The notes under the pieces are model-generated. The model was not told the DNA's origin. It did no database searches and saw nothing but the letters and a program-made list of their open reading frames with translations. DNA of 64,000 bases from positions 36,245 to 100,244 of the forward strand of contig JASAND010020935.1 of NCBI GenBank assembly GCA_030248195.1. The letters are read 5' to 3'. Both the position numbers and the translations under genes were made by a program. Shown here one piece after another: positions 31,300 to 43,100 of the stretch. The stretch is from Trissonchulus latispiculum. Its lineage: Eukaryota; Nematoda; Enoplea; Enoplida; Ironidae. How positions within the stretch are numbered: the first letter of the stretch is position 1; every line of letters begins with the position of its first letter.

Positions 31300-33280
31300 C
31301 ATTTATAGCTGGGGCCGGTTCCACTAGAACCAGTTGGAGCCGGAACCGGTAGAATTTGGAACCGGCCGGTTCCACGCTTAAAAATTGAGCTTGAGCTAAA
31401 ATTTTTGCCAAATGTAAAAGTTGGATTTTGGGCCTGTCTGTCACTCAAATAAATCTAGCACTAATAGTATATATCTGATTCCATTATGGTGCATGATTCT
31501 GACGTCTCAACGCAGTTGAAACTCAAACTAGAATCATTAGCGAATAATTTGAAATTGGCTATTCCTAGAAATATTCGACTGCTGTTTACTATTCAAGAAT
31601 TGTTAGTGAATATATTCTAATTATTCCAATTTGTTCACTCCCATTTAGTTGCTTAATATTATGGATTTTGGTATTTGTTGAAGGATGTGGACTTAAACTA
31701 AACTGAATCTAGAAAGACTGTATAATACAATGGAATATATATTCTTTTTTGGGAATTCACTTTAAAGCCTAGAATGTGTTTGTTGCAAGTTGGCAGAGTA
31801 CGGCCATCTCAATTCAACTGTTGCGATAACACGAAAACAACAGGTTTTGAACATGGATTTCTCAAAGTGTGGGAAATCTAAAGAAAAGCAACCACTTCAG
31901 ACTACAACAAACGTTTTCCCGAAAGGTATTTTTCTGAAATTGCTTAATGAAAAGTTGGGACTCTTATTTCTGCCGAACAAAATGACCAAACACTGAAGAC
32001 TCTTAAATAACTCCCTCAAGTTAGTTTCCCAAAAATATGTGCGCAAAGCAGCTTTCTAAAATTGCTTGCATCAGTTGAGGAAAATTCGTGTTCAAAACAG
32101 TCAAGTTGTCATGTTCAAATTTTCGTATTTTCGTTGCTGTGCTTGCTCAAGCAGAGATGCTGCAGAGTAAGCGCAGCTTCTTTTAAGGACGCCTTTACTT
32201 ATTCTCTGGGCTCAAGTTGGAGTCAACATTATCGCAGAACAAAAATTATATAAATTTTGCAGGAGTAGAAACATTTGAAAATTGCTAGTACATATTTTCC
32301 CATTTTTCAGGAACTTCTTCGGCTTCTGGCACACCACATTGCTTCTTCATTTTGATTGTATAAGCCCTATAGGAGGCCTACAAGAAAAGTTAAATAACAA
32401 AAAATTATTACTGCAAATTTTGAACTGGGAACCGGAAGCTGGAATCGGAACCGGTACCCTAGATCCGGAACAGGTTTTGAAAATTGGAACAGCCCTCAAC
32501 AAGTTGGCGCCGGGTTCGGGTACCCGCAGGTCCGAATCTGGGTCCGGGCCCAAATTACTGAAGAAAACTGGGTTTTGGTACATTTTGGGATGTTAAAACA
32601 TTATAATCTGTTCGTTTCTTTTCGGTTGGTAGAACCATGTGTTAGCATTGATATACAATGTTTAGTAGTTGCCTAGCTGAGGTCTTTATAATCTAATAGT
32701 TGCCTAGCTGACGTCTTTCTAATCTGTTGCTCTGATGGGCTAGAAACAAAATAAGTAACTATAATTGAAAGTAGAAATATGATAACTCGAATTAAAAACT
32801 TAAATTTAGCAAACAAACTTAAGTACATTGTGTTCAAATACAAGCCACCAAAAATCGTTGACCTTCTGTCCTCCAGAGTAATCGTAACTTATCCGAAGGA
32901 CAGCCTCACATTGTCTCTGAACTAACGGTCATGACAAAAGCCTGCTACCAATATCCAAACGAGATTCAAATTCTGTAGCCTGTAGCGTCTTCCGCTACTG
33001 CTTTAGTGCTTATACTACTACACTAGCACTCAAATAATATAAAACTTGTACTAAATCTTATCACAGATTTGATTCACACTATTACAGTAGTATAGCTGCA
33101 GTAAAATTTAAGCATGCAGTGAATTTAATAATGCAATGAAGGTTTGAAATGTAAACAGGTTCTTTTTACATCCGGGCACCCGGATCCGGATCTGGACATG
33201 TCCGGGTCTGGCCTAACGGGTCCGGGTCCGGGACGAAACTGAAATTTTGGACCCGGAGCCAACTCTGGGCCTCAGCTTTA
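31300..33280. repeat. Scattered GGAACCGG / GGGTCCGGG clusters
   Basis: Clusters at 31310-31375, 32425-32560 and 33170-33265 consist of degenerate ACCGGTTCC or GGGTCCGGG words. No gene is supported in this region. Confidence 0.5.
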
Positions 33281-33308
33281 GATTCATTGTATGCAGAATA
33301 AAACAAAA

Positions 33309-33760
33309 ACTATAGTACGACCAAAAATGTGTGTACAAGTTTTAGCCGTTTATAGTAGATTAACCTTTCTAGTAAAACCCAACAATGTATTATTTTAACA
33401 ATTGTCAGGAACCCGAGATTTCGAAAAATTCTAAATTCCAGGTTTTCTTTCACGGAAAATCTAAAATTTTTAGTTTTTCGCCCAATCTTTATCGCAATCA
33501 AAATTTTGTTTTCACGATCGAATAGAGCTGGTCCCGCTGCATATTTTTGCTCTTACAAGATTTTCACGAAAATGTAACTAATTTCCAGAATTCCTGTTTT
33601 AAAAATTTCCGAATTTAAAAATTTTTCTTCAACACCCACAAGAGGGATAGCATTCGAAAGCTCTTATCGAGCTGAACAACTTTTGTAATTGAACGAACTC
33701 TTGAAAATGCGCTCAACTCCCGAAATTCACGAAAACAGGATTTTCTTAAAAAGTTTCAAG
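33309..33760. mobile_element. Half copy of the CTATAGTACGACC fold-back
   Basis: Starts CTATAGTACGACCAAAAATG and follows the left arm and interior of 51402-52532 through GCGCTCAACTCC...TCTTAAAAAGTTTC. The right arm is absent. Confidence 0.75.
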
Positions 33761-34960
33761 TATTTAGCTTATCTGAGCACTGAACAGTTACATAACTAGA
33801 TTTTGTTCAATTTCTTGAGCCTTGTGCCGTTGATGCCATTTCCAGTCATAAACTTTCCTAACTTACCTTTTTAATTACTAACTACACATTTACTTAAAAA
33901 GCGGAAGGCAAGTACCTCACATCACATCTATAAAGTTTAAAACTAGACGAACCACTATAATATTAACGAAACTACACCAACACTATAAAGGCAAATAGTA
34001 GCATGACAGATGCATATAGATAGACGGCATAATCTAAATCATTTGGCGACTCAACCTGGACCGACATTGAAACCATTAAAAGTTGAAACTTTGCATAAAG
34101 GGAGGTAATTGACAAGTAAGTGAAAATAGAAGCCAATCAAACGACGACAGAACAAATCCAATAAGTTGGTGTTAATTGCGGAAAGGTGGATATTCAATAT
34201 TCAGAGTTAAAAGAATTCATAGAGTGAAACTATTTTTTCAACCCATCAAACTAACTTCTGAAGCATGCTCCAAATCAACTGTTTTAACTGTACAGAATTC
34301 ATGAACGATAAACAGGATACATAAAAGTACGCAAAAGGAGTCATAAAATACTGTACCAAAATTTTAACATCATAATTACCAAGATTACATAATAGAATAA
34401 GAACGTGTACGTTCACTTCGGAAGAATTTGAACGCTATCTTTGCGTTCTAAAGCTTGAAGCACACACAAATTAGATGCACTCAGGCGTTATTTGCTAAAG
34501 TTTGCTAAAAGTTCTCCAACCACATATGCAGAAATATTTGAGGTCTTTTATCATTTTAAATGACGACTTAATCTTTTACATTTTTCAGAAACTACATTTG
34601 ATTGCTTTCATGGTTTTGTTGAAAATAGTTGCGAACTTCTAAGTTTCTAAATAAGTTCGTACTTCTTTTACGCATGTATGCAATAATTTGGGGCCAATAG
34701 TTATTTAATTTTGAACGAAAACTCTTGGAATTGGCTTGACTTCAAATTCGTTCGTCAAAGAGTTGTAGGGGTTCACTTCGTTTGGTGTTTTAAATTTCTC
34801 ATAACTTGAAGCCAAGGTGTTGGGGAGAAAGAACGAGTGCTCCGAAATCATATAATACAAAAACTTGACGAAAAATATCAATGGTAAACTGCTTTTGCAT
34901 AATAAAAATGTTGGCTACAGTTTTAAACTGGCCGGGCCGACCCAAAATTTTTACGGGCCG
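33761..34960. other. Intergenic, no gene or clear repeat
   Basis: AT-rich with frequent stops in all frames. I see nothing that I can support here. Confidence 0.4.
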
Positions 34961-34998
34961 GGCCTGAAAATTTTAGCCTGTGAAGAAGGCCTCTAATA

Positions 34999-35660
34999 GT
35001 CTAATGCTCTGTGACCGACCTCCTCCCCACAAATTGGACCCATCACTTCAAAAAACTTGGCCATTACGCTCGAAAATACAACTACTCAGTTTTTTTCAAA
35101 TTTCACCTGTCTTTTTTGTGTTTTTTTTAAGAGGTTGGTTCAATGTGCGTCTGTTCTGGAATCCTTTTCATATTTTCATATATCGCTCGTTACAGAAGAA
35201 ATACAAAACATATATCGCTTGTTAGTTTTATAAACGATATTTTTGTTTGAGGTTAATATTTGTGTTGAAGACGTCTTTGCGCTACATGGCGGGTCTGAGG
35301 GGGGCCACAGAGTTGAAATTTTTGAAATTGACTATTGGTTTGAATTTTAAAATTTTCGAAGTATAGTTTATTCCGATATTTCTTGATTTGGAACATATGT
35401 AGATATAAGCTATACGTCCCAATGGCGGTGCTGATATGAGACACAAGCGACCCCAGACGAAAAACAGAAGTAAAAATAAGATATAGATGATATTTGGCCG
35501 ATTTTGGAAAACTTAAAATTTGCTTAAATCATAAAATTTCCCTTCGGTGAATTGAGTGGGGTTGGGCAGTGTTCAGAACACAAACATAGCTTACGAATTT
35601 CTTTGAAGTGATGGGTCCAATTTGTGGGGGGATCAGCCGTTAGCGAACAGAGCATAGTTT
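34999..35660. mobile_element. About 650-bp fold-back element
   Basis: ATGCTCTGTGACCGACCTCC and the following CCACAAATTGGACCCATCACTTCAAA are inverted at 35600-35655 (TTTGAAGTGATGGGTCCAAT...). The arms are about 50 bp. Confidence 0.72.
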
Positions 35661-36400
35661 TTACTCTGATAACAGAGACTAGCCTTAGTGTCATACTCTT
35701 ATCATTATGTACTCTTGCTAATATGTACAAATCATGCTAGACATGATCGGTGCGTAAATTCGAGACTCCCTAACAAAAATCTAGGAGTGGGTCATTGCTA
35801 ATTTGATTATAATAAGCTTACACGATTTCATGTAAATGCATGTCTGCCTGCTGACTCACTAATTAGCATCAGGATATTTATTAGTAATTTTCATTGATTA
35901 ACAACTTTAGTTTGGTATTGCAAATGATAAAAATTACTCCAAAACCTTGCACCATTCAGCAGAAACCGTTTCTGCGAATTTCGAGGATCCAGAGTTAACC
36001 GAAAGTACTCTGCATGATTTGTACATGGTAGATTAATATTTTCTTACACTTATCCAATTATGTATTTATCTTGCTGCTACAAAACTAACTTGACACTGCA
36101 AAGTATGACGACTAGACAATTGCATAACCCGACAATATTTACAAGCAACTAAAACTGCCTGTCACGAAAAAAACTTAAAAAGATTCCAAGACCGCAAAGA
36201 ATGAGAGTAAGGAGGGAGAAGTAATTCACAGAAAGAATAACGTAGCATTAGCTACGTTAAAGTATCAACTTTTGAAAAAATTTAAAAATTAATTATATAC
36301 CGCATGCAAATGAACAATAAATATGTAAATCATATATTAAAATATTAAAAAATACCAAACAGTAATCACTCAGGCCACAAATCATAAAAGTCATATATAA
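35661..36400. other. Intergenic, no gene recognised
   Basis: AT-rich, no open frame of note and no repeat that I recognise. Confidence 0.4.
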
Positions 36401-37149
36401 ACAAGTAATAAAAATGCTCCTCCGGAGCATGAAAAAGTAATATGGGTAGTGGTGAGGTTGTAAAATCAAGAGAGGACTAGTCTTAAAAATGCCTAATATG
36501 GGGCTAGGTTCAAAAAAAGAAGAGGACTAGGTTGTGGGCGAATTAATATGGGCACAGCTTCGCCGAGCAACCCATATTCGCGGACTGAAAAAGTTATATA
36601 CATATTATACGTACCAATAGTTAAGATAGGTAAATAATATACGACTATGATAAACGAGTTTTAGTGGAAGCAGACATTTCTTTCGATAAACTCTGAATAT
36701 TTATCTACTGAGCGTTTTAACCATTTATAAGAAAAGAACATATTCAACAATAACTTCAGGATCAGGACTCTCTCCGGCGATCTTCTATTTCTATTCAACC
36801 GTTAGCGTTAAATCATAGCCTCGGTTTTTTTCTCGTTGCTAGTCGTAGTCCAGCACAACCAAATTATATACTATATAGTTTATTTATATGTAACTGCTGG
36901 AATTGTATTTATTGACTGACATTAATTGCTTTGTATATGGCAATCGAAATGGCGAAGCGTGAAAGCCCGCGAATATGGGTTGCTCGGCGAAGCTGTGCCC
37001 ATATTAATTCGCCCACAACCTAGTCCTCTTCTTTTTTTGAACCTAGCCCCATATTAGGCATTTTTAAGACTAGTCCTCTCTTGATTTTACAACCTCACCA
37101 CTACCCATATTACTTTTTCATGCTCCGGAGGAGCATTTTTATTACTTGT
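36401..37149. mobile_element. Fold-back element ACAAGTA..AAAATGCTCC, copy 2
   Basis: Ends ACAAGTAATAAAAATGCTCC and its exact inverse, with arms of about 185 bp including GGGCACAGCTTCGCCGAGCA. 749 bp, nearly the length of the 738-bp copy at 18306. It lies about 60 bp beyond satellite array 2, the same side as in copy 1 when read on the minus strand. Confidence 0.88.
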
Positions 37150-37207
37150 CCTTCTGTCATTTTAAAGGTTCCCTTTCCAGCAGTGAGCTAACGCAGATAA
37201 GGAGCTT

Positions 37208-38757
37208 GAACAATGCAATCATGACCACACTTGAAGACTAATTTTTGACCCACGCCAGCCAAAGGTCGGTGGAGCTACCTTTTGTGGCTGGTATAATCAC
37301 AAAACTTGATCGCCTCGCCAAGGGCTTTCATTTGACACCAAACTTGACCACTTTTGAAGACTTTCAATTTTGACCCACACCGGACCCACTGTGGGTGGGG
37401 CCCCCACCCACAGGACGCTGGGGCCACTTTTTGGAGGCGGTATAATGACAAAAGTTGATCGCCTCGCCAAGGGCTTTCATTTGACACCAAACTAGACCAC
37501 TTTTGAAGACTTTCATTTTTGACCCACACCGGACGCACTGTGAGTGGGGCACCCACTCACAGGCTGCTGGGGCCACTTTCTGTGGGTGGTATAATGACAA
37601 AAATTGTTCGCCTCATCAAGGCCTTTCATTAGATACCAAACACGACCACTTTTGAAGACTTTCATTTTTGACCCACACCGGACCCACTGTGGGTGTGCCC
37701 CACCCACAGGTCGGTGGGACCACTTTCTGGAGGTGGTATAATGACAAAAGTTGATCGCCTCGCTAAGGGCTTTCATTTGACACCAAACTTGACCACTTTT
37801 GAAGACTTTCATTTTTGACCCACACCGGACCCATTGTGGGTGGGGCAGTCACCCACCCACAGGTCGGTGGGGCCACGTTTTGGAGGTGGTATAATGACAA
37901 AAGTTGATCGCCTCGCCAAGGGCTTTCATTTGACACCAAACATGACCACATTTGAAGACTTTAATTTTGACCCACACCGGACCGGACCCACTGAGGGTGG
38001 GGCACCCACCCACAGGTCGGTGGGGCCACTTTTTGTGGGTGGCATAATGACAAAAGTTGATCGCCTCGCCAAGGGCTTTCATTTGACACCAAACTTGACC
38101 ACTTTTGAAGACTTTCATTTTTGACCCACACCGGACCCACTGTGGGTGGGGCACACACCCACAGGTCGGTGGGGCCAAGTTTTGTGGGTGGCATAATGAT
38201 AAAAGTTGATCGCCTCGCCAAGGCTTTCATTTGATACCAAACTTGACCACTTTTGAAGACTTTCATTTTTGACCCACACCGGACCCACAGTGGGTGGGGC
38301 ACCCACCCACAGGTCGGTAGGGCCACTGTTTGTGGGTGGCATAATGACAAAAGTTGATCGCCTCGCCAAGGGCTTTCATTTGATACCAAACTTGACCACT
38401 TTTGAAGACTTTCATTTTTGACCCACACCGGACCCACAGTGGGTGGGGCACCCACCCACAGGTCGGTGGGGCCACTTTTTGTGGGTGGCATAATGACAAA
38501 AGTTGATCGCCTCGCCAAGGGCTTTCGTTTGATACCAAACTTGACCACTTTTGAAGACTTTCATTTTTGACCCACACCGGACCCACAGTGGGTGGGGCAC
38601 CCACCCACAGGTCGCTGGGGCCACTTTTTGTGGGTGGCATGATGACAAAAGTCGATCGCCTCGCCAAGGGCTTTCATTTGATACCAAACTTGACCACTTT
38701 TGAAAACTTTCATTTTTGACCCACACCGGACCCACTGTGGGTGGGCGCTGTGGGTCA
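37208..38757 (-). repeat. Satellite array 2, about 150-bp unit, 10 copies
   Basis: GACCCACACCGG recurs at about 37370, 37521, 37670, 37818, 37968, 38124, 38272, 38423, 38569 and 38718. Units contain TTGATCGCCTCGCCAAGGGC and a GTGGGTG...CACCCAC palindrome. The overlapping open frames (up to 195 codons) in several frames are products of the near-multiple-of-three period, not genes. Confidence 0.95.
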
Positions 38758-38910
38758 GGGGTCACATCCACCGACCTCAGCAGTATGCTCATCGTTTTCA
38801 GCGACCCCGATTTACTATATATGGGTACCACCCCAAGGCCGAAAAACGCCATTTTTAGTGACTTTTAGGCAATTTCTAGTATAAGTGGAACTTAGAAACT
38901 TTTCGTGAAA
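38758..38910 (-). repeat. Leader module of satellite composite, copy 2
   Basis: On the minus strand reads CTTGGGGTGGTACCCATATA then TAGTAAATCGGGGTCGCTGA and ATGAGCATA, as at 16423-16485, and then runs into array 2. Upstream similarity (AGTTTCTAAGT...GGCGTTTTTCGGCC) extends to about 38910. Confidence 0.78.
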
Positions 38911-39384
38911 ACAGGTGAAAAAATGCAAAGTTTGGGCCCATCTCCTGAAAGCTACAGAGCGAAATTGAAAAATCCCCCTCGTTACATTCCGCGCATAGTC
39001 CGAAATATTCAAATAAAACAAACCAAACAGATCTAGCTGCTAACCTGTGAAAAAAAGTCGATCACAACCGAAGTGCCAAAATAGCGAAAGTCCGACTTTG
39101 GGGCCTTGGCACAGAGCCAAAATTGGCCAGGTGCCAAAATGACCAAAAAAGGTTGCATGGGAGGACCCTGCCTACCAACATATCATAGTAGTATAGGACC
39201 AAAATGCCCATATCGTTCCAACACTGCGCTGACATAAGCACTTCCGAAAAGCGTTATTAACCGAGAAAAAAACGCACGGTAACTCCCGCCTAGTGCAAAA
39301 TTTCGAAGTTCGGAATTTTAACCAAAAGTATGGTGGTACTTGTAGTACTGCTCGAGTACTTTACGATGGTAACATTTTTACCCC

Positions 39385-39490
39385 TCCCGGGCCTCTAATT
39401 AGCTGGCACCAGGCCAACACTGTCTCCAGGGGGCCGCGCAGACGCCTTTATACCCATATTATGTAGGGGCGCGCGCGCCCCTACATAATA
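39385..39490. repeat. Empty-site copy of the 19.5 kb host repeat, plus GC palindrome
   Basis: GCCTCTAATTAGCTGGCACC then AGGCCAACACTGTCTCCAGG runs without the MITE found at 19575-20138. Just downstream, TTATGTAGGGGCGCG and its exact inverse form a 30-base perfect palindrome at 39458-39487. Confidence 0.8.
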
Positions 39491-40133
39491 CAGACTGTAA
39501 CAAACTTGGACTACGCATTTAACTAAATATTTACAAGGTGATGTACTAGTCAAGACAGCTCATCTAAGACCTCTAATGTTCAAAACATGAGCTTGTTCTA
39601 AACAAATTTACTGCATTCTAACTCCATCCACGGAGTGCTGCTAACCCCGCTAGCACATGGGCTAGTCTACATTTTTGTATATTACAAACAAACGCATGAT
39701 TGCAAACTCACATACTAACTCCCAACTGCCTTACATATCAAAATAAACAAACGGAACGGTGCTTTTGGCCTTCATCATACACACAAGAGTTGTAAGTACA
39801 ATTTGTAAGTACAATAAGTGCCTGATTTGTTTAAATTTGACAAAGTCTAACCTCATCTGATGCAAATTCAGTAGAAACAAAACACAGTTACCAAAACAGT
39901 GATAACTTTTTAAATGTCATTTTAATAAGTAAGTTGTAAACACAAATGGTGAAACAGCATCATGAAAACACAGAGACCACAGCAATAAAAGCCAATCAAA
40001 AAGAAAAATCAGTCAAGATAAATCAATGTATAAGTATAAGAGTCACCAGTGAAATAGTTTTGATGGAAATCCAAAGAAAACACCTGAAAACCGATGTAGA
40101 GTCTTTCAAAAGAAAGGGATTACATTTCTGCAG
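39491..40133. other. APLF 3' flank
   Basis: Likely 3' untranslated region and intergenic sequence. No other gene was seen; I did not find a convincing polyadenylation signal. Confidence 0.4.
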
Positions 40134-40193
40134 TTAGCTTCGAATGAATCGCTTTGCTTCCTGCTGCAATTCAGATAAGTTTTCAACGGATTC
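40134..40193 (-). CDS. APLF: APLF terminal exon, with stop
   Basis: A 20-codon exon, acceptor GATGATTTCAG, stop TAA at 40136-40134. It encodes SVENLSELQQEAKRFIRS, matching the vertebrate C-terminus EDVEELLKEAKRFMKRK in position and pattern. Confidence 0.92.
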   Translation of the reverse strand, partial: ESVENLSELQQEAKRFIRS

Positions 40194-43100
40194 CTGAAAT
40201 CATCAACAACAAATTTAAGCATCCCAAATGAACTTACCTCATTTTATACTTTCTAACCCAAACAGTTTTGAAAAGGATGGAAAAAAACTGAAAAAGTTAA
40301 AACTAAGCATAGTCCGTTAAAAACGGTGGATTTGGTGAAAATTGGCTTAATAATGGTTCATGATTTTCTTTCATTTAAAGAAGAGCTCAAGCAAGTTGTC
40401 CGGTGGCTATCCGTAGAGCAGAGAAAAAATACATACAACTACATTAGTCTTTCGCAATGCCACGACAAACTTCCTACATAGTTCCTGTCATCGTGCCACT
40501 TAGGCTGGTTGGGCTGCTTATTAAGTAAGTTGACAAGTGAGGCGACACATTTGCCGCGACTGTTCAGGCATCTGTCCGGTATCCTGTTTTTTTTGCGAAA
40601 AAAACTGCGAAATTCCGCACTTTTTTTGAAAATTCCGCAACTTTTTTCGGAGCTCTGCGTAAAGTTCCGCAAAAAATTTTGTCTCTGAGTAGACATTTTC
40701 AGTTGTCTCAGATGAGAAATAAACGTGTTTCTGATACTTTTTGAAGAAAAATTTCAAAAAATTTCGCGCCTTCGGCGCGTATTTCTATATACGTAGACAC
40801 CTTTCAATCTTAGCTGAGTTAGAATGCCTAGTGACAGCTATTCAATGAAATTCTTTTAGCCTTGAAACCATAACATACCATAATTTTAAACAATTATTAA
40901 CCTTTGTATTAGCAGTTTGCTTATATCTTAGGATTTTACTGACAGTCGAAACTAAACTTTTGAGTATTTCCACACTAAGGATTTTCCTCGGCTTTACAAA
41001 ATTTTCTCAGCTTCTGGGGGCTCCGCCCCCAGACCCCCGCGTCTCTTCACTATTAAGTATACTTGTAAAACACGCTTATACATGCTTCGACTTTCGAAAA
41101 ATAGTTATAACTTGGTTAATACCATACGTTAAATATTAAAAATGTGTTTAAATACAGCCAAATTACTAAAATTCATTAGTTATCTTTAAAATACTAAAAA
41201 ATTAGTATTTCGCAATTTTTTGCGAAATTCCGCAAAAAATTTTGGAGGACTGCGTAAAAGTTCGCAAAAAGTTTCGACGAAAAAAAAACACAGCCGGTAT
41301 CAAAAGATTTTGAGGATCATAATTACTTTAAAGATACTTATTATTTTGAGAATAAGAGCGCAGGGTATGCTCAAGCCACTACTTTATGCTAGCACTAAGC
41401 ACTAGTGTTAGAGTTAGCACTAGAGTACAGCAGCTCGAAAATTTGACCGAACAAAAGCTTTACCTCAGCTAGCTAGGCGCAAAATATAAATTGTTGCCTA
41501 AATCCTGTTGAGTGCACAATACAAGAAGTATTAGCGAAGTAAAAGTGAGAAATTAAACGCTGAACATCCCGTTATACCTGAGAACTCATAGTTGGTGTTA
41601 TCATTTCAGAATCATCAATAAAACTGTCATTTCTGTCGTAGGTATCAGGATCGTCATTCTCTTCTTTCACATCATTGGGAACATCTGAAAAATATTCAGT
41701 TGAAGCTTAGCACTAAAGGAAGAGTTGTGACTAGGTGTATATAATGATATTTTATTTATTTTATCATCATCCCATATTGAGCTATTAATGAAATGATTTT
41801 TGCATTATTAGTATCTTTAATAAAAATTTTTAGGTGTACTCAATTAATACAAACAAGTTAAAGGAGAATTATGATTAAAAACAAATAAAAATCAAATACA
41901 AAGAGGGGGAATGGATATGGTTTTTATGAGTGGGATTGATTTTACAGAGGAACGATAATATAAATGATAATTACCAGTACAACAAAACGAAAACGAGTGG
42001 AATTAGTAAAAGAAATTGACTATATAAGTATAAACATTAAACTAATTTATAGTGCAGGAGAATGGGATTGATGGTAAGAATGAAGGATTTCAGGTTAAGG
42101 AAATTCAAAGGTTGAGATTCCGTACTCATAAATTTACAGAAGTAATGAATCTTTCGGCCCCAATCCCTTAGATTCATACTTCGGCAAATTTATGAATACA
42201 CATAAATGTTATTGGGGCGGGTGCCGAAATCCGTCATCAGAGGGATCCAGTAGTCAAGTGCAAATAGAAACATCTCGCTCAGAAACAATAGAAGTTATAT
42301 ACTGGTTGGGCCAAGCCTCAACGAGACCCGGACTTCGGACCAATTATTTCTACTATTTACGTCAGCAATCCATTTATCTGCGAGAGGTATGCATAACTTT
42401 ATTTAGAAAACGAAATTGGAGAAAGTAATTTTTGGTAATAATTTTGCAAAAGGTATGTTTGATAAAATTTCTTGGCTGTGTTAGCCATATAATTATGACA
42501 AGCGGGTTGGTTACCGCATATTTATGACACACCGTTAAGGTGTAATAATTGTGACGCAAGCATAAGGAAAAATTAAAAAGCATTATGGAGAAGTATAGTG
42601 CAGGAAGTGATGTGTAGTGCTATATCAAGTTGGGATTTGGTGTGATCATGTATTGTTAGAAGTGTTCGGAATAATTAAGTGCTCTGTGTGATATCCTTCT
42701 TAGCAGAAGGTATATAATTATGACCGCGGCATGAAGCCGATAATTATGACCAATATTTATGACTGAGGCAAAGCCTCAAAGGCGGTTTTCAATTTAGATC
42801 CTTAATTGTGAATTCATGTGCATATTTTTTATTGATCCACTGATTGGCTTTTATTGTTTTGTTGAGTACCTCCTTAAAAAGTTTATTGGAGTATCCTCTT
42901 TGTATTAAATTTGCTTTTAATTCTTTTATTTGCAGGAGGAAGAATTCTTTTAAGGTACAGATTTTTGCTGTTCTTACTATTTGGTTTTGTATCATATTTT
43001 TAAAAACCATTTTAGAGATATTAGAATTGGGGGCAGGAAATCTGTTAATTTTGAAACAAAAATCCTTACGTTTGTCATATATTTTTGTGTCAAATTGATT

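Noticed and set aside
37275..38852. Overlapping minus-strand open frames of 90-195 codons with repeated peptide units
   Set aside because: They are translations of the 150-bp satellite in several frames at once; a unit divisible by three keeps frames open without selection.
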